A stretch of DNA of 15,668 nt from Gammaproteobacteria bacterium (GTDB lineage: Bacteria; Pseudomonadota; Gammaproteobacteria; Granulosicoccales; Granulosicoccaceae), in NCBI GenBank assembly GCA_020444765.1, contig JAGRHW010000035.1, positions 1-15,668 of the forward strand, written 5' to 3'. Of this stretch, positions 1 to 6,500 are shown one piece after another. The notes beneath the pieces are model-generated. The model was not told the DNA's origin. It saw only the letters and a program-made list of their open reading frames with translations, and did no database searches. Within the stretch, counting starts at the first letter, position 1. Every line of letters starts with the position of its first letter. Position numbers and translations under genes: made by a program.

Positions 1-244
1 AATGAACCAGCGTATCGACGTTTTCTGTACGCAATAAGGATTCCACAAGCCCGGTATCGCGAATGTCGCCATGCACAAAACGGAAGTTTGCAAGATCACT
101 GACCGGCGTAAGGCTTTGCAGATTGCCGGCGTAGGTCAGTGCATCGAGCACCACGACGCGATCATCCGGGTAATTGTTCAGCCAGTAATGGACAAAATTC
201 GCGCCGATAAACCCCGCGCCACCGGTTACTAGTAGACAAGCCAT
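1..244 (-). CDS. rfbB: dTDP-glucose 4,6-dehydratase, N-terminal part (cut by window edge)
   Basis: Only the first 81 codons lie in the window. Read on the minus strand the protein begins MACLLVTGGAGFIGANFVHY, which carries the GGAGFIG dinucleotide-binding motif of extended short-chain dehydrogenases, followed by the VVVLDALTYAGNLQSL and FVHGDIRD stretches typical of RfbB/RmlB. The enzyme converts dTDP-glucose to dTDP-4-keto-6-deoxyglucose, the second step of dTDP-rhamnose synthesis. The start ATG (244-242) is preceded by AGGAG about 10 nt upstream, inside the end of rfbD, and only 3 bp separate it from the rfbD stop, so it is the third gene of an rfbC-rfbD-rfbB transcript. rfbA (the thymidylyltransferase) is not in view and may follow outside the window. 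Confidence 0.93.
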   Translation of the reverse strand, partial: MACLLVTGGAGFIGANFVHYWLNNYPDDRVVVLDALTYAGNLQSLTPVSDLANFRFVHGDIRDTGLVESLLRTENVDTLVH

Positions 245-247
245 TGC

Positions 248-1108
248 TTATAACTCCTGAAGCATTTTGCGAAGGGAAACCCGCCAGTGATCAGAGATCT
301 TGCCGGTAGCTTCCCAGGTTTTTGTTTTGTCGAGCACGCTGTAGGCCGGACGGGTCGCCGGCGTCGGGTACTGCTCGGTGGTAATCGGATTGATCCGCAC
401 TTCCTTGCTCAGCAGACCGGCAGCGCGCCCTTCTTCGTAGATCGCCTGGGCAAAATCGTACCAGCTGGTGATGCCCGCATCGGTCCAGTGATGGATGCCG
501 GTCAGCTCGTCGCCGGCCATCTGCCAGAGTATTTGTGCAAGCCCGTGCGCCCAGGTGGGCGTACCCGCCTGATCCGCAACCACGTTGATTTCGGGGCGCT
601 CGTTCATCAGGCGCAGCATGGTTTTCACAAAGCTGTTGCCGAATGCGCTGTAAACCCACGAGGTCCGGACGATCAGTCCCTGGTCGCCAAGAATCTCCTG
701 CATGGCCTGTTCGCCGGCCAGTTTGCTCTGGCCGTAAACACTGAGCGGATGCGGTGCGAAATCGACCGGATAAGGACTCGAATGCCTGCCGTCGAAAATA
801 AAATCCGTCGAGACATGGATCAGTCGCGCGTGGCTCTCGCGAGCCGCCCGGGCAAGATTCGCCACACCGTCGCGGTTGACCGCAAATGCGGCCTCCTGCT
901 CGGACTCCGCCTTGTCGACTGCGGTATAGGCCGAGGCGTTGATAATGACATCGGGCCCGACTTCGCCGATCACACCGGCAACCTGCCCGGCATCGCTCAC
1001 ATCGAGCGTTTCGCGGGTCATGAACAAAGCCTCCACCGAATCCGGAACGCTACGCTCCAGCTCCCATCGCAGTTGGCCTGTCTTGCCGCCGGTAACTATC
1101 ACTTTCAT
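248..1108 (-). CDS. rfbD: dTDP-4-dehydrorhamnose reductase
   Basis: 286 aa, the normal length for RmlD/RfbD. It catalyses the last step of dTDP-L-rhamnose synthesis, NAD(P)H reduction of dTDP-4-keto-L-rhamnose, in the cytoplasm. Visible signatures are the N-terminal Rossmann motif VTGGKTGQL (residues 5-13), INASAYTAVDKAE, the VSTDFIFDG strand, the catalytic YGQSK (YxxxK) motif and RTSWVYS. The ATG overlaps the rfbC stop codon as ATGA (1105-1108), and GGAGG lies about 12 nt upstream, so translation is coupled to rfbC. It is followed 3 bp later by rfbB. Product rhamnose probably goes into O-antigen or exopolysaccharide; no glycosyltransferase is visible here to say which. Confidence 0.95.
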   Translation of the reverse strand: MKVIVTGGKTGQLRWELERSVPDSVEALFMTRETLDVSDAGQVAGVIGEVGPDVIINASAYTAVDKAESEQEAAFAVNRDGVANLARAARESHARLIHVSTDFIFDGRHSSPYPVDFAPHPLSVYGQSKLAGEQAMQEILGDQGLIVRTSWVYSAFGNSFVKTMLRLMNERPEINVVADQAGTPTWAHGLAQILWQMAGDELTGIHHWTDAGITSWYDFAQAIYEEGRAAGLLSKEVRINPITTEQYPTPATRPAYSVLDKTKTWEATGKISDHWRVSLRKMLQEL

Positions 1109-1653
1109 GGAAATGCCGGCGCCTCCTCGAGTAGCAGACCTTCCGCATCTTTTGCCGACAACGATGGCGCCTGACCACCGACCAGCGGCCAGTCGATATT
1201 CAGTGCGGGATCATTCCACGCCAGGCAGCACTCGGCTTGCGGAAGATAATAATCGGTGCACTTGTACTGAAAGTCAGCACGCTCGGACATAACGTAAAAA
1301 CCATGCGCAAAACCGGGCGGCACCCAAAACATCTTCTTGTTCTCGGCAGACAGGATCACCCCGACCCATTGCCCGAAGTGCGGCGACGAGCGGCGCAGAT
1401 CCACGGCGACGTCAAACACTTCGCCGTCGGTGACACGCACCAGCTTGCCCTGTGTCTGCTCGGTCTGATAATGCAGGCCGCGTAATACGCCTTGGGTAGA
1501 GCGGCTGTGGTTGTCCTGTACGAAGTCCACGTCCAGTCCTTGATCGGCAAAGACTTTATGGTTCCAGCTTTCCATAAAAAAGCCGCGCTCATCACCGAAA
1601 ACTTTCGGTTCAATTATTTTTACATCGGGAATCGAGGTTGGATGTATATCCAT
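1105..1653 (-). CDS. rfbC: dTDP-4-dehydrorhamnose 3,5-epimerase
   Basis: 182 aa cupin-fold epimerase RmlC, which converts dTDP-4-keto-6-deoxyglucose to dTDP-4-keto-L-rhamnose. Family landmarks: IIEPKVFGDERGFFMESW near the N-terminus, the LRGLHYQ segment with the catalytic histidine, GKLVRV with the conserved lysine, the DLRRSSPHFGQW stretch, and the WVPPGFAHGFYV and YKCTDYY stretches. The frame is open for 18 codons further upstream (to 1707), but alignment to the family points to MDIHPTSIPDVKI as the N-terminus, and AAAGG lies about 10 nt before that ATG. It is the first gene of the rhamnose set, with a promoter candidate about 130 bp upstream, and overlaps rfbD by 4 bp. Confidence 0.95.
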   Translation of the reverse strand: MDIHPTSIPDVKIIEPKVFGDERGFFMESWNHKVFADQGLDVDFVQDNHSRSTQGVLRGLHYQTEQTQGKLVRVTDGEVFDVAVDLRRSSPHFGQWVGVILSAENKKMFWVPPGFAHGFYVMSERADFQYKCTDYYLPQAECCLAWNDPALNIDWPLVGGQAPSLSAKDAEGLLLEEAPAFP

Positions 1654-1781
1654 TAAACACAACCTTTGCAGGGCGAGTAACAGGTTAGTAATACCGCTCA
1701 CGGGCATGCACGGATTGTTCCAGCGGGTTTTAGGCCGTCCCGATGCCTGAACGATGAAATAGCGTTTGGTTTCAGCGCTTT

Positions 1782-1816
1782 AGTATATCAGGCAGATCGC
1801 CACGATATTCGTCAAA
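1782..1816 (-). promoter_or_regulatory. Extended -10 promoter candidate for the rhamnose genes
   Basis: On the minus strand the sequence TGATATACT (1790-1782) matches an extended -10 box, TGnTATAAT. A TTGACG hexamer lies at 1815-1810 but the 22-nt gap is too long for a normal -35, so recognition would rely on the extended -10. A start near 1775 would give rfbC a leader of about 120 nt. The 1654-1843 gap holds no gene. Downstream of the ATP-grasp stop, the weak TGAC/GTCA hairpin followed by six T (minus strand, about 1830-1813) could end the upstream gene. Confidence 0.45.
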
Positions 1817-1843
1817 AAATTGACCGAGAGTCAGCGCCGGGAT

Positions 1844-2788
1844 TCAATCAAACAAGGCAGCTGCAATGCGGTCCAGTACCGTTTTGAATTGTTGCGGATT
1901 TTTCTGTAGATGATCAAAACCGGGATTGGCGTTGATCTCCAGGATTGCATAATCAAGATCGAAACGCTCGGGTTGGTTGCAAAACAGATCCACCCCGGCG
2001 TAACGCAAACCGATGGCATGGACGGCGCTGGCGACGATTTCGAGATACGCTGTATCGAAAACTTCGATAGTGTGCGAGCTTGCGCCTTTTTTCAGATTTG
2101 CATTGGCAAACAATTGCACCGCTTCGTTGTCGGCCGGCACATAATGCAAGTCTTTACCGGTGTTGTGTAACTGCCACAACAACCCCGGATCATCTTCATC
2201 AATGGCATTGCCGGGCCTGCACACCTCGTTACGTTGACGAATAAAGCCGGCGATACTGGTCCGCCCGTCTCCAACAACGACCCAAGGTTTGCGTTCATAG
2301 GCATACAGCAACTCACCGTCCAGCAATACAAGTCTGAATTCACGTTTGTGAATAAGCGGCTGGACCAGAACCTGCGGGCAATACTGTCGAGCAAAGGCGA
2401 CCGCCCTGGTTATCTGCTGCGCGGTATCGACCCGGCTGAAGCCCTGTCCCGCCAGCCCCTTATTAGGCTTGACGATACAGGGATAAACCGGGTTCAGCGC
2501 GCTTACCTCATCGCTTTGATCAAGCAACCGGGACGCCACGCAAGCGATACCTTGCCTCCGCAGAAAAAACTCGGTGAAGTATTTGTCAGCGCTAAGCCGG
2601 GCTGCGGCCGAACCATTGAGACCGCAATCAGCACCGGTGATGATTGCGGTACGATCCGGCATAGCGATAGTCGCACTGAAGCCGGTGGAAGGTTCGATGG
2701 CGGTTTCGAGTCCGCGTGAACGGGCGCGTTGCAGAAGCGCCTGCATGGCCCGCGTCAGATAGGGGTAATGCCGATCATTATTCGCCAT
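1844..2788 (-). CDS. ATP-grasp ligase, cyanophycin-synthetase-like fold
   Basis: 314 aa. The ATP-grasp fold is clear: PCIVKPNKGLAGQGF (nucleotide-binding lysine and glycine loop, residues about 127-141), VLVQPLIHKREFRLVLLDGE (acidic/basic substrate segment), a VVVGDGRTSIAGFI stretch that resembles the equivalent region of cyanophycin synthetase ATP-grasp domains, and the C-terminal metal-binding ILEINANPGFDHL. Members join a carboxylate to an amine with ATP via an acyl-phosphate. The N-terminal Mur-ligase-like and GNAT parts found in some relatives are absent, so the substrate cannot be read from sequence. No strong ribosome site precedes the ATG at 2788; an internal ATG at 2746 is possible. 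The intrinsic terminator of the upstream gene ends 22 bp before the start, leaving little room for its own promoter. It is not obviously linked to neighbours. Confidence 0.8.
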   Translation of the reverse strand: MANNDRHYPYLTRAMQALLQRARSRGLETAIEPSTGFSATIAMPDRTAIITGADCGLNGSAAARLSADKYFTEFFLRRQGIACVASRLLDQSDEVSALNPVYPCIVKPNKGLAGQGFSRVDTAQQITRAVAFARQYCPQVLVQPLIHKREFRLVLLDGELLYAYERKPWVVVGDGRTSIAGFIRQRNEVCRPGNAIDEDDPGLLWQLHNTGKDLHYVPADNEAVQLFANANLKKGASSHTIEVFDTAYLEIVASAVHAIGLRYAGVDLFCNQPERFDLDYAILEINANPGFDHLQKNPQQFKTVLDRIAAALFD

Positions 2789-2809
2789 GATGGCGGCATC
2801 CGAACGGAC

Positions 2810-2839
2810 AAAAAAAGGCCGGCAATAAACGCCGGCCTT
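2810..2839 (-). terminator. Intrinsic terminator after the RAYT-like gene
   Basis: Minus-strand reading gives a perfect 9-bp stem, AAGGCCGGC / GCCGGCCTT (arms 2839-2831 and 2823-2815), with a 7-nt loop, followed by an unbroken run of seven T (2816-2810). It begins 18 bp after the transposase stop at 2858. The plus strand lacks a T run, so it acts in the minus direction. Confidence 0.9.
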
Positions 2840-2857
2840 GTTCGATAACGCTAATTA

Positions 2858-3796
2858 TCAGGATTTCAGAATCATCGCCCGGTAGTCCCGGACTTTCGCA
2901 GCCAGTGCCTTGTCTGTTTCCAGCTTGTCGCGGAAGTAGCGTTGATTCCGGCTCATGGTGGTCAGATCCCGGTTGAAGCGCTTCGACAGATCCGTCAAGG
3001 TGCCGATTTCCAGCTCCATCGCAAGATAGGTGATGACCTGGCGAATCTGGCTTTCGCGGCGCGCCCGGCTTTCGTTTTTCAGGGCTGCTTCCTTGATCTT
3101 TTCTTCAGTACACACCACTTTGATCAGTTGTGGCAAGGTCGCTGGTTTCGGTGTTTTCTTCTTCGGTTTGAGCGCCTTTTTGATAAACGATTTGTCGCCA
3201 AGCAGGCGGCCGCCTTCACTGCCGTGCATCAAATCCTGACGGTATTCTTCCTTCAGCCCGGCCTTGACAAAATCCGCATAGCGCTTGACCGCGGCTTTAT
3301 CGGTCTTGGCAAAGCTTTTGAGCACGCTTTCCGTAAACAGCCAGGGCTTTTCCTGCTTGCCGAGATAAGCGAGATGACCGGACCATTTGAAGTCGTCGAT
3401 CTTCTTGGTCGCACCCGAGCGCAAGGGTTCGACATGAATGTAGCGCACCAGATCGTTCAGGTACTTGTCGGTATCCATCAGAATCGCTTTGTACCGACCA
3501 TGAAACAGAGGACCGGTACGGCCATTCTGCTTGTTGAAATAACGCGTATAGCGAAACGACAGATTCTGCATGACCTTGGACAAAGGCGCATCAGCTACCT
3601 CAATGGCGAAGTGCGCACGATCCTTAAGCCAGGCGTAACCATGAATTTTGTGCCCGAAGCGACCACAGCCTTCTTCCACCAGCGCTTCCCATTGGTTTCT
3701 GTCTTTCACGGATTTAAAAATCGGCCCATCGTCAACACCGCGCAAGATGACATGATAGAGCGCGCCTTTAAAATGAAGTCTAGGTTTTCTTGCCAT
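2858..3796 (-). CDS. RAYT-like (REP-associated tyrosine) Y1 transposase with altered HUH motif
   Basis: 312 aa. The N-terminal part is a Y1 transposase domain: MARKPRLHFKGALYHVILRG start, KIHGYAWLKDRAHFAIEV where the HUH motif belongs, RYTRYFNKQNGRTGPLFHGRYKA, and the LVRYIHVEPLRSG segment that would hold the nucleophilic tyrosine (Y119). The C-terminal third (about 250-312) looks like the DnaA-type helix-turn-helix seen in long RAYTs. In active relatives the motif reads MPNHxH; here it reads H62-F63-A64, so the second metal-binding histidine is alanine, while the rest of the frame is intact. This suggests a protein kept for DNA binding or one starting to decay. The start has only a weak AAGAAG ribosome site. 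No terminal repeats of an insertion sequence flank the gene, as expected for a RAYT. Confidence 0.85.
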   Translation of the reverse strand: MARKPRLHFKGALYHVILRGVDDGPIFKSVKDRNQWEALVEEGCGRFGHKIHGYAWLKDRAHFAIEVADAPLSKVMQNLSFRYTRYFNKQNGRTGPLFHGRYKAILMDTDKYLNDLVRYIHVEPLRSGATKKIDDFKWSGHLAYLGKQEKPWLFTESVLKSFAKTDKAAVKRYADFVKAGLKEEYRQDLMHGSEGGRLLGDKSFIKKALKPKKKTPKPATLPQLIKVVCTEEKIKEAALKNESRARRESQIRQVITYLAMELEIGTLTDLSKRFNRDLTTMSRNQRYFRDKLETDKALAAKVRDYRAMILKS

Positions 3797-3817
3797 AGTT
3801 AATACTTCTTAAGTTGA

Positions 3818-3843
3818 GGGTTAACCCGCCTGACAGGATCAGG
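3818..3843. promoter_or_regulatory. Palindromes upstream of the RAYT-like start
   Basis: A perfect 10-bp palindrome GGGTTAACCC (3818-3827) is followed directly by CCTGA-n5-TCAGG (3829-3843). They lie 22-47 bp upstream of the ATG at 3796, where an operator or a protein-binding site for the transposase itself would be expected. No convincing -35/-10 pair could be placed, so the role is inferred from symmetry and position only. Confidence 0.3.
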
Positions 3844-3961
3844 AACGTTCTTTGGGGTCGAACTGTCCGGTAAAAATCTGCTACCTTAACAGGGTGCGGC
3901 GATGTGAAACTCTACAGACCTGATCGCGTCGCGCCATAACTGCAATGCCACGTTCACCGGT

Positions 3962-4006
3962 TTGCAGAGGCTGAAGCCATTACTTGCAAGCAAGTCCCCT
4001 CTGCAA
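3962..4006. repeat. Nested inverted repeat, REP-like hairpin
   Basis: Outer perfect arms TTGCAGAGG (3962-3970) and CCTCTGCAA (3998-4006) enclose a second inverted repeat ACTTGC/GCAAGT (3982-3987 and 3990-3995). Together they can fold into a two-tier hairpin. It lies 166 bp upstream of the RAYT-like gene, and RAYTs act on small imperfect palindromes (REPs), so it could be such an element. Only one copy is seen in this window, and the GTAG-type foot of known REPs is not evident. Confidence 0.4.
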
Positions 4007-4048
4007 CGTCGGCCGAATGGTTTAAAATCCGGCTGACGGGGGGCATGT

Positions 4049-4078
4049 CGTGGTATTTAAATCCTTTAAACCGCCACG
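4049..4078. repeat. Hairpin with TTTAAA arms
   Basis: CGTGG (4049-4053) pairs with CCACG (4074-4078), and inside it TTTAAA (4056-4061) pairs with TTTAAA (4065-4070) across a 3-nt loop, with a small 2/3-nt internal loop. A further GGTTTAAA at 4019-4026 is the inverse of TTTAAACC at 4065-4072, giving an alternative fold. No adjacent T run, so not a terminator. Function unknown. Confidence 0.35.
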
Positions 4079-4114
4079 GATTCGAAAATTCCCAAATCTG
4101 CCACTACCATATAC

Positions 4115-4148
4115 AAAAAAAGGGCGTGGTTGCAAGAGGAAAAGCCCT
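4115..4148 (-). terminator. Terminator-like hairpin on minus strand without an upstream gene
   Basis: Read on the minus strand, AGGGC (4148-4144) and GCCCT (4125-4121) flank an 18-nt loop and lead into an uninterrupted run of T (4121-4115). The stem is short, so this is a weak terminator. There is no coding sequence upstream of it on this strand within the gap, so it would only make sense as the end of a small non-coding transcript or as a stray structure. Confidence 0.25.
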
Positions 4149-4187
4149 CCAACGACCGCGATTCCTCAAAAAAAGCGAACTTTTGAT

Positions 4188-4246
4188 TTATGCATAATGC
4201 AAGCAGCCTTTTTTGCATGAATCTCCGAGGTGCTCACCTTGCATAA
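4188..4246. other. Cluster of TGCAT-containing motifs
   Basis: Within 59 bp there are a perfect palindrome TTATGCATAA (4188-4197), then ATGCAA (4197-4202), TTGCAT (4213-4218) and TTGCATAA (4239-4246). The repeated core TGCAT in both orientations resembles a multi-site operator. It sits 100-160 bp upstream of the dGTPase gene. No known regulator consensus was recognised. Confidence 0.3.
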
Positions 4247-4256
4247 AGGTGATCAC
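4230..4256. repeat. Hairpin upstream of the dGTPase gene
   Basis: GTGCTCACCTT (4230-4240) and AAGGTGATCAC (4246-4256) form an 11-position stem with a single mismatch around the loop GCATA. A second small palindrome, AGGTG-CT-CACCT, shares its left side. No T run on either strand, so it is more likely an operator dyad or a leader RNA structure than a terminator. Confidence 0.4.
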
Positions 4257-4287
4257 AATATGCGGGCAATAGTCATTCAATGTTTAC

Positions 4288-4307
4288 GGGAATACAGTCG
4301 TGTTCCC
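4288..4307. promoter_or_regulatory. Hairpin or operator dyad in the dGTPase upstream region
   Basis: GGGAATAC (4288-4295) pairs with GTGTTCCC (4300-4307) across the tetraloop AGTC; as RNA all eight positions pair, one by G-U. A TTGACA hexamer at 4312-4317 follows but has no -10 at normal spacing. It lies 39 bp before the ATG at 4346, so it could be a repressor dyad or a leader stem. With the 3818-4256 structures it completes what can be seen in the 3797-4345 gap. Confidence 0.35.
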
Positions 4308-4345
4308 TGATTTGACACAAGGGCGGGAGCAAACCTGCAAACATC

Positions 4346-5671
4346 ATGTGGACTGAAAGACACTCGTCATCGACGAAAAAAACACAACGTTCCGGCTTGG
4401 TGGATCATCAGGACGACAGCCTTTATCAGCGTGATCGGGCCCGTATTATTCATTCATCGTCATTTCGCAGCATGCAGTCGAAAACCCAGGTGCTCGGTCT
4501 TGGCGAAAGTGACTTCTATAGAACAAGGCTGACCCACTCTCTGGAAGTCGCGCAAATCGGTTCGGGCATCTGCGAACGGCTTCGTAAGACCCAACCGGAC
4601 GGCGCCGAACAGACGCCCTGGATTCCCTCCTTCAGTCTCATCGAAGCGATTTGCCTGGCACATGATATCGGTCACCCGCCTTTTGGTCACGGCGGAGAAA
4701 CCGCCACCAATTACCTGATGCGTGAGCATGGCGGCTTCGAAGCCAACGGTCAGACCCTGCGTATTCTTACCCGGCTCGGCGAATACTCCGAACACGACGG
4801 GCTGGACCTGACCCGGCGCACACTGCTAGGCACAATAAAATACCCGGCCTTTTATGATGAGCTGATCAATAACAGGATTTGCAAAAATACAACAGCTGCC
4901 TGCCCGACCAATCTCGAATGCTGGACACCGCCGAAGTGCATTTTCCGTGATGAGGAAAAAATCCTCGACTGGATACTTACGGAGTTCTCCACAGCGGACC
5001 GGACACTGTTTCGTGAGTATGAGACAACCGAGGGGCAGCACGGCAAAACCCGGTACAAGGCCTTTGACACGACCATCATGGAACTGGCCGACGATATCGC
5101 CTATGGGGTACACGACCTCGAAGACGCTGTCGCTCTGCACTTGCTGGATCGTTTCCAGTGGTCACAAAGCATTGGCGATTTTCTGCAAACCATCGACAGC
5201 AATCCAATCGCCGAACAACTGGACTTTTACACCAACCGGCTATTCAGCAACACCAACAAGGGTCGTAAGCACGCCATCAGCAAGCTGGTAGGCTATTTCA
5301 TAAATAGTATACATATCACCGAGAATTCAGCCTTTATGCATCCATTGTTGCGTTTTCAGGCCAGCATGGAACCCGTGGCCTACGCAATATTGTGCTTTCT
5401 AAAGGATTTCATCATGCAACAAGTAATATTGAGGCCTGACCTGCAAGCACTACAATTCAAGGGTCAGCAGGTCATCATAAAGCTGTTCGGCGCATTCGCG
5501 GATAACCCGCACCGCCTGTTGCCCCGGGATGTTTACAAGGACTACCTCGATCATGGGGAAAACCCGCGTATCATCTGCGATTATATCGCCAGCATGACCG
5601 ATGTCTCCGCCAGCCGCCTCTACCACAAGCTGTTCAGTCCCAGCACCGGCTCCATGTTCGACCGGGTTTGA
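4346..5671 (+). CDS. dgt: Anti-phage-type deoxyguanosine triphosphatase (HD domain)
   Basis: 441 aa dGTP triphosphohydrolase that cleaves dGTP to deoxyguanosine and triphosphate. The N-terminal YQRDRARIIHSSSFR and QSKTQVLG stretches match the roughly 440-aa dGTPase group that includes the phage-defence enzymes, not the longer E. coli Dgt. HD metal ligands are visible: H64 in RTRLTHSLE, H106-D107 in LAHDIGHPPFGHGGE, and D249/D250 in ELADDIAYG. The start at 4346 is forced: an in-frame stop lies at 4313 and no other start codon follows before it, although the nearest GGGAG is 16 nt away, which suggests weak translation. PNP begins 13 bp after the stop. Housekeeping nucleotide control remains possible, because defence cannot be shown from sequence alone. 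Confidence 0.9.
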   Translation: MWTERHSSSTKKTQRSGLVDHQDDSLYQRDRARIIHSSSFRSMQSKTQVLGLGESDFYRTRLTHSLEVAQIGSGICERLRKTQPDGAEQTPWIPSFSLIEAICLAHDIGHPPFGHGGETATNYLMREHGGFEANGQTLRILTRLGEYSEHDGLDLTRRTLLGTIKYPAFYDELINNRICKNTTAACPTNLECWTPPKCIFRDEEKILDWILTEFSTADRTLFREYETTEGQHGKTRYKAFDTTIMELADDIAYGVHDLEDAVALHLLDRFQWSQSIGDFLQTIDSNPIAEQLDFYTNRLFSNTNKGRKHAISKLVGYFINSIHITENSAFMHPLLRFQASMEPVAYAILCFLKDFIMQQVILRPDLQALQFKGQQVIIKLFGAFADNPHRLLPRDVYKDYLDHGENPRIICDYIASMTDVSASRLYHKLFSPSTGSMFDRV

Positions 5672-5684
5672 AAAAAGGTATCCA

Positions 5685-6500
5685 ATGCAGCCAGAAATAC
5701 AACACGCCGTCGACTTCATCAAAACGGAATTCGCCGACCCTGAACCGCAAACCGCGATTATTCTGGGTTCCGGCCTTGGGCTCGCCGGCCATATACTTGC
5801 AGACCGGCAGTCCTTGGCTTACAGCGACATCCCCGGCTTTCCGCGCCCGTCGGTTCGCGGTCACAGCGGCGAACTGATTGCCGGTTTTGCCGGTTCCGCG
5901 TCTGTATTGATAATGCAAGGACGCTCACATTGTTATGAATCCGGCAACCCGGCGGCCATGAAGCTGCCGCTGCGCACTCTGGCAGGCCTAGGTTGCAGAA
6001 AAATCATTCTGACCTGCGCGGCCGGCAGCCTGAGTACGAGACTCCCGCCGGGCAGCATTATGCAGGTGACCGACCATATCAACCTGACCGGACTCTCGCC
6101 ACTGACTGGCGAAACCGGAGACAGCCGCTTTGTCGACCTGAGCGAAGCCTATTCCGGCAGACTCAGAGACAAACTGTCGGCAGCCGCCGCGGTCGAAGGC
6201 ATTGGTCTCGGTGAAGGCGTTTACATGTGGTTTCCCGGCCCCAACTTTGAAACACCGGCTGAGATTCGCGCCGCCGGCAAGCTCGGCGCCGATGCCGTCG
6301 GCATGTCGGTGGTTCCGGAGACCGTGCTGGCCCGACATGCCGGTATCGAAGTCGCCGCCCTGGCGGTCATTACAAATTACGCTGCCGGTATCAGTGAGCA
6401 GAAACTGTCCCATGAGCAGACGATCCGCGTCGCCTCAAAGTCCGAAGACTCACTCGCACGTTTACTCAAGGCCGCGTTGTCGACACTGAGCGATGACTGA
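5685..6500 (+). CDS. Purine nucleoside phosphorylase, trimeric class
   Basis: 271 aa, the usual size of PunA-type PNP. It phosphorolyses (deoxy)guanosine and inosine to base and (deoxy)ribose-1-phosphate. Seen: ILGSGLG phosphate loop (about residues 25-31), GRSHCYES in place of the common GRxHxYEG, CAAGSL where NAAGG/NAAGS is usual (the Asn is Cys here), GPNFETPAEIR with the base-side glutamate, GADAVGMSVVPE, and ITNYAAGIS with the purine-binding Asn. The frame is open from 5601, but the ATG at 5685 fits the family and has AAAGG 6 nt before it. It follows dgt by 13 bp and overlaps the next gene by 8 bp, so the three form one operon. Deoxyguanosine, the dGTPase product, is a plausible substrate. 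Confidence 0.92.
   Translation: MQPEIQHAVDFIKTEFADPEPQTAIILGSGLGLAGHILADRQSLAYSDIPGFPRPSVRGHSGELIAGFAGSASVLIMQGRSHCYESGNPAAMKLPLRTLAGLGCRKIILTCAAGSLSTRLPPGSIMQVTDHINLTGLSPLTGETGDSRFVDLSEAYSGRLRDKLSAAAAVEGIGLGEGVYMWFPGPNFETPAEIRAAGKLGADAVGMSVVPETVLARHAGIEVAALAVITNYAAGISEQKLSHEQTIRVASKSEDSLARLLKAALSTLSDD

Noticed and set aside
287..1174. Long plus-strand frame opposite rfbD and rfbC
   Set aside because: Shadow of well-supported rhamnose genes; composition is that of an antisense frame in GC-rich coding DNA.
2942..3802. 286-codon plus-strand frame opposite the RAYT-like gene
   Set aside because: Antisense shadow; the minus-strand frame has family motifs and its own terminator.
3797..4345. CRISPR array or tRNA in the long gap
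   Set aside because: No regularly spaced direct repeats and no cloverleaf with a TTC-type arm could be found; only scattered inverted repeats.
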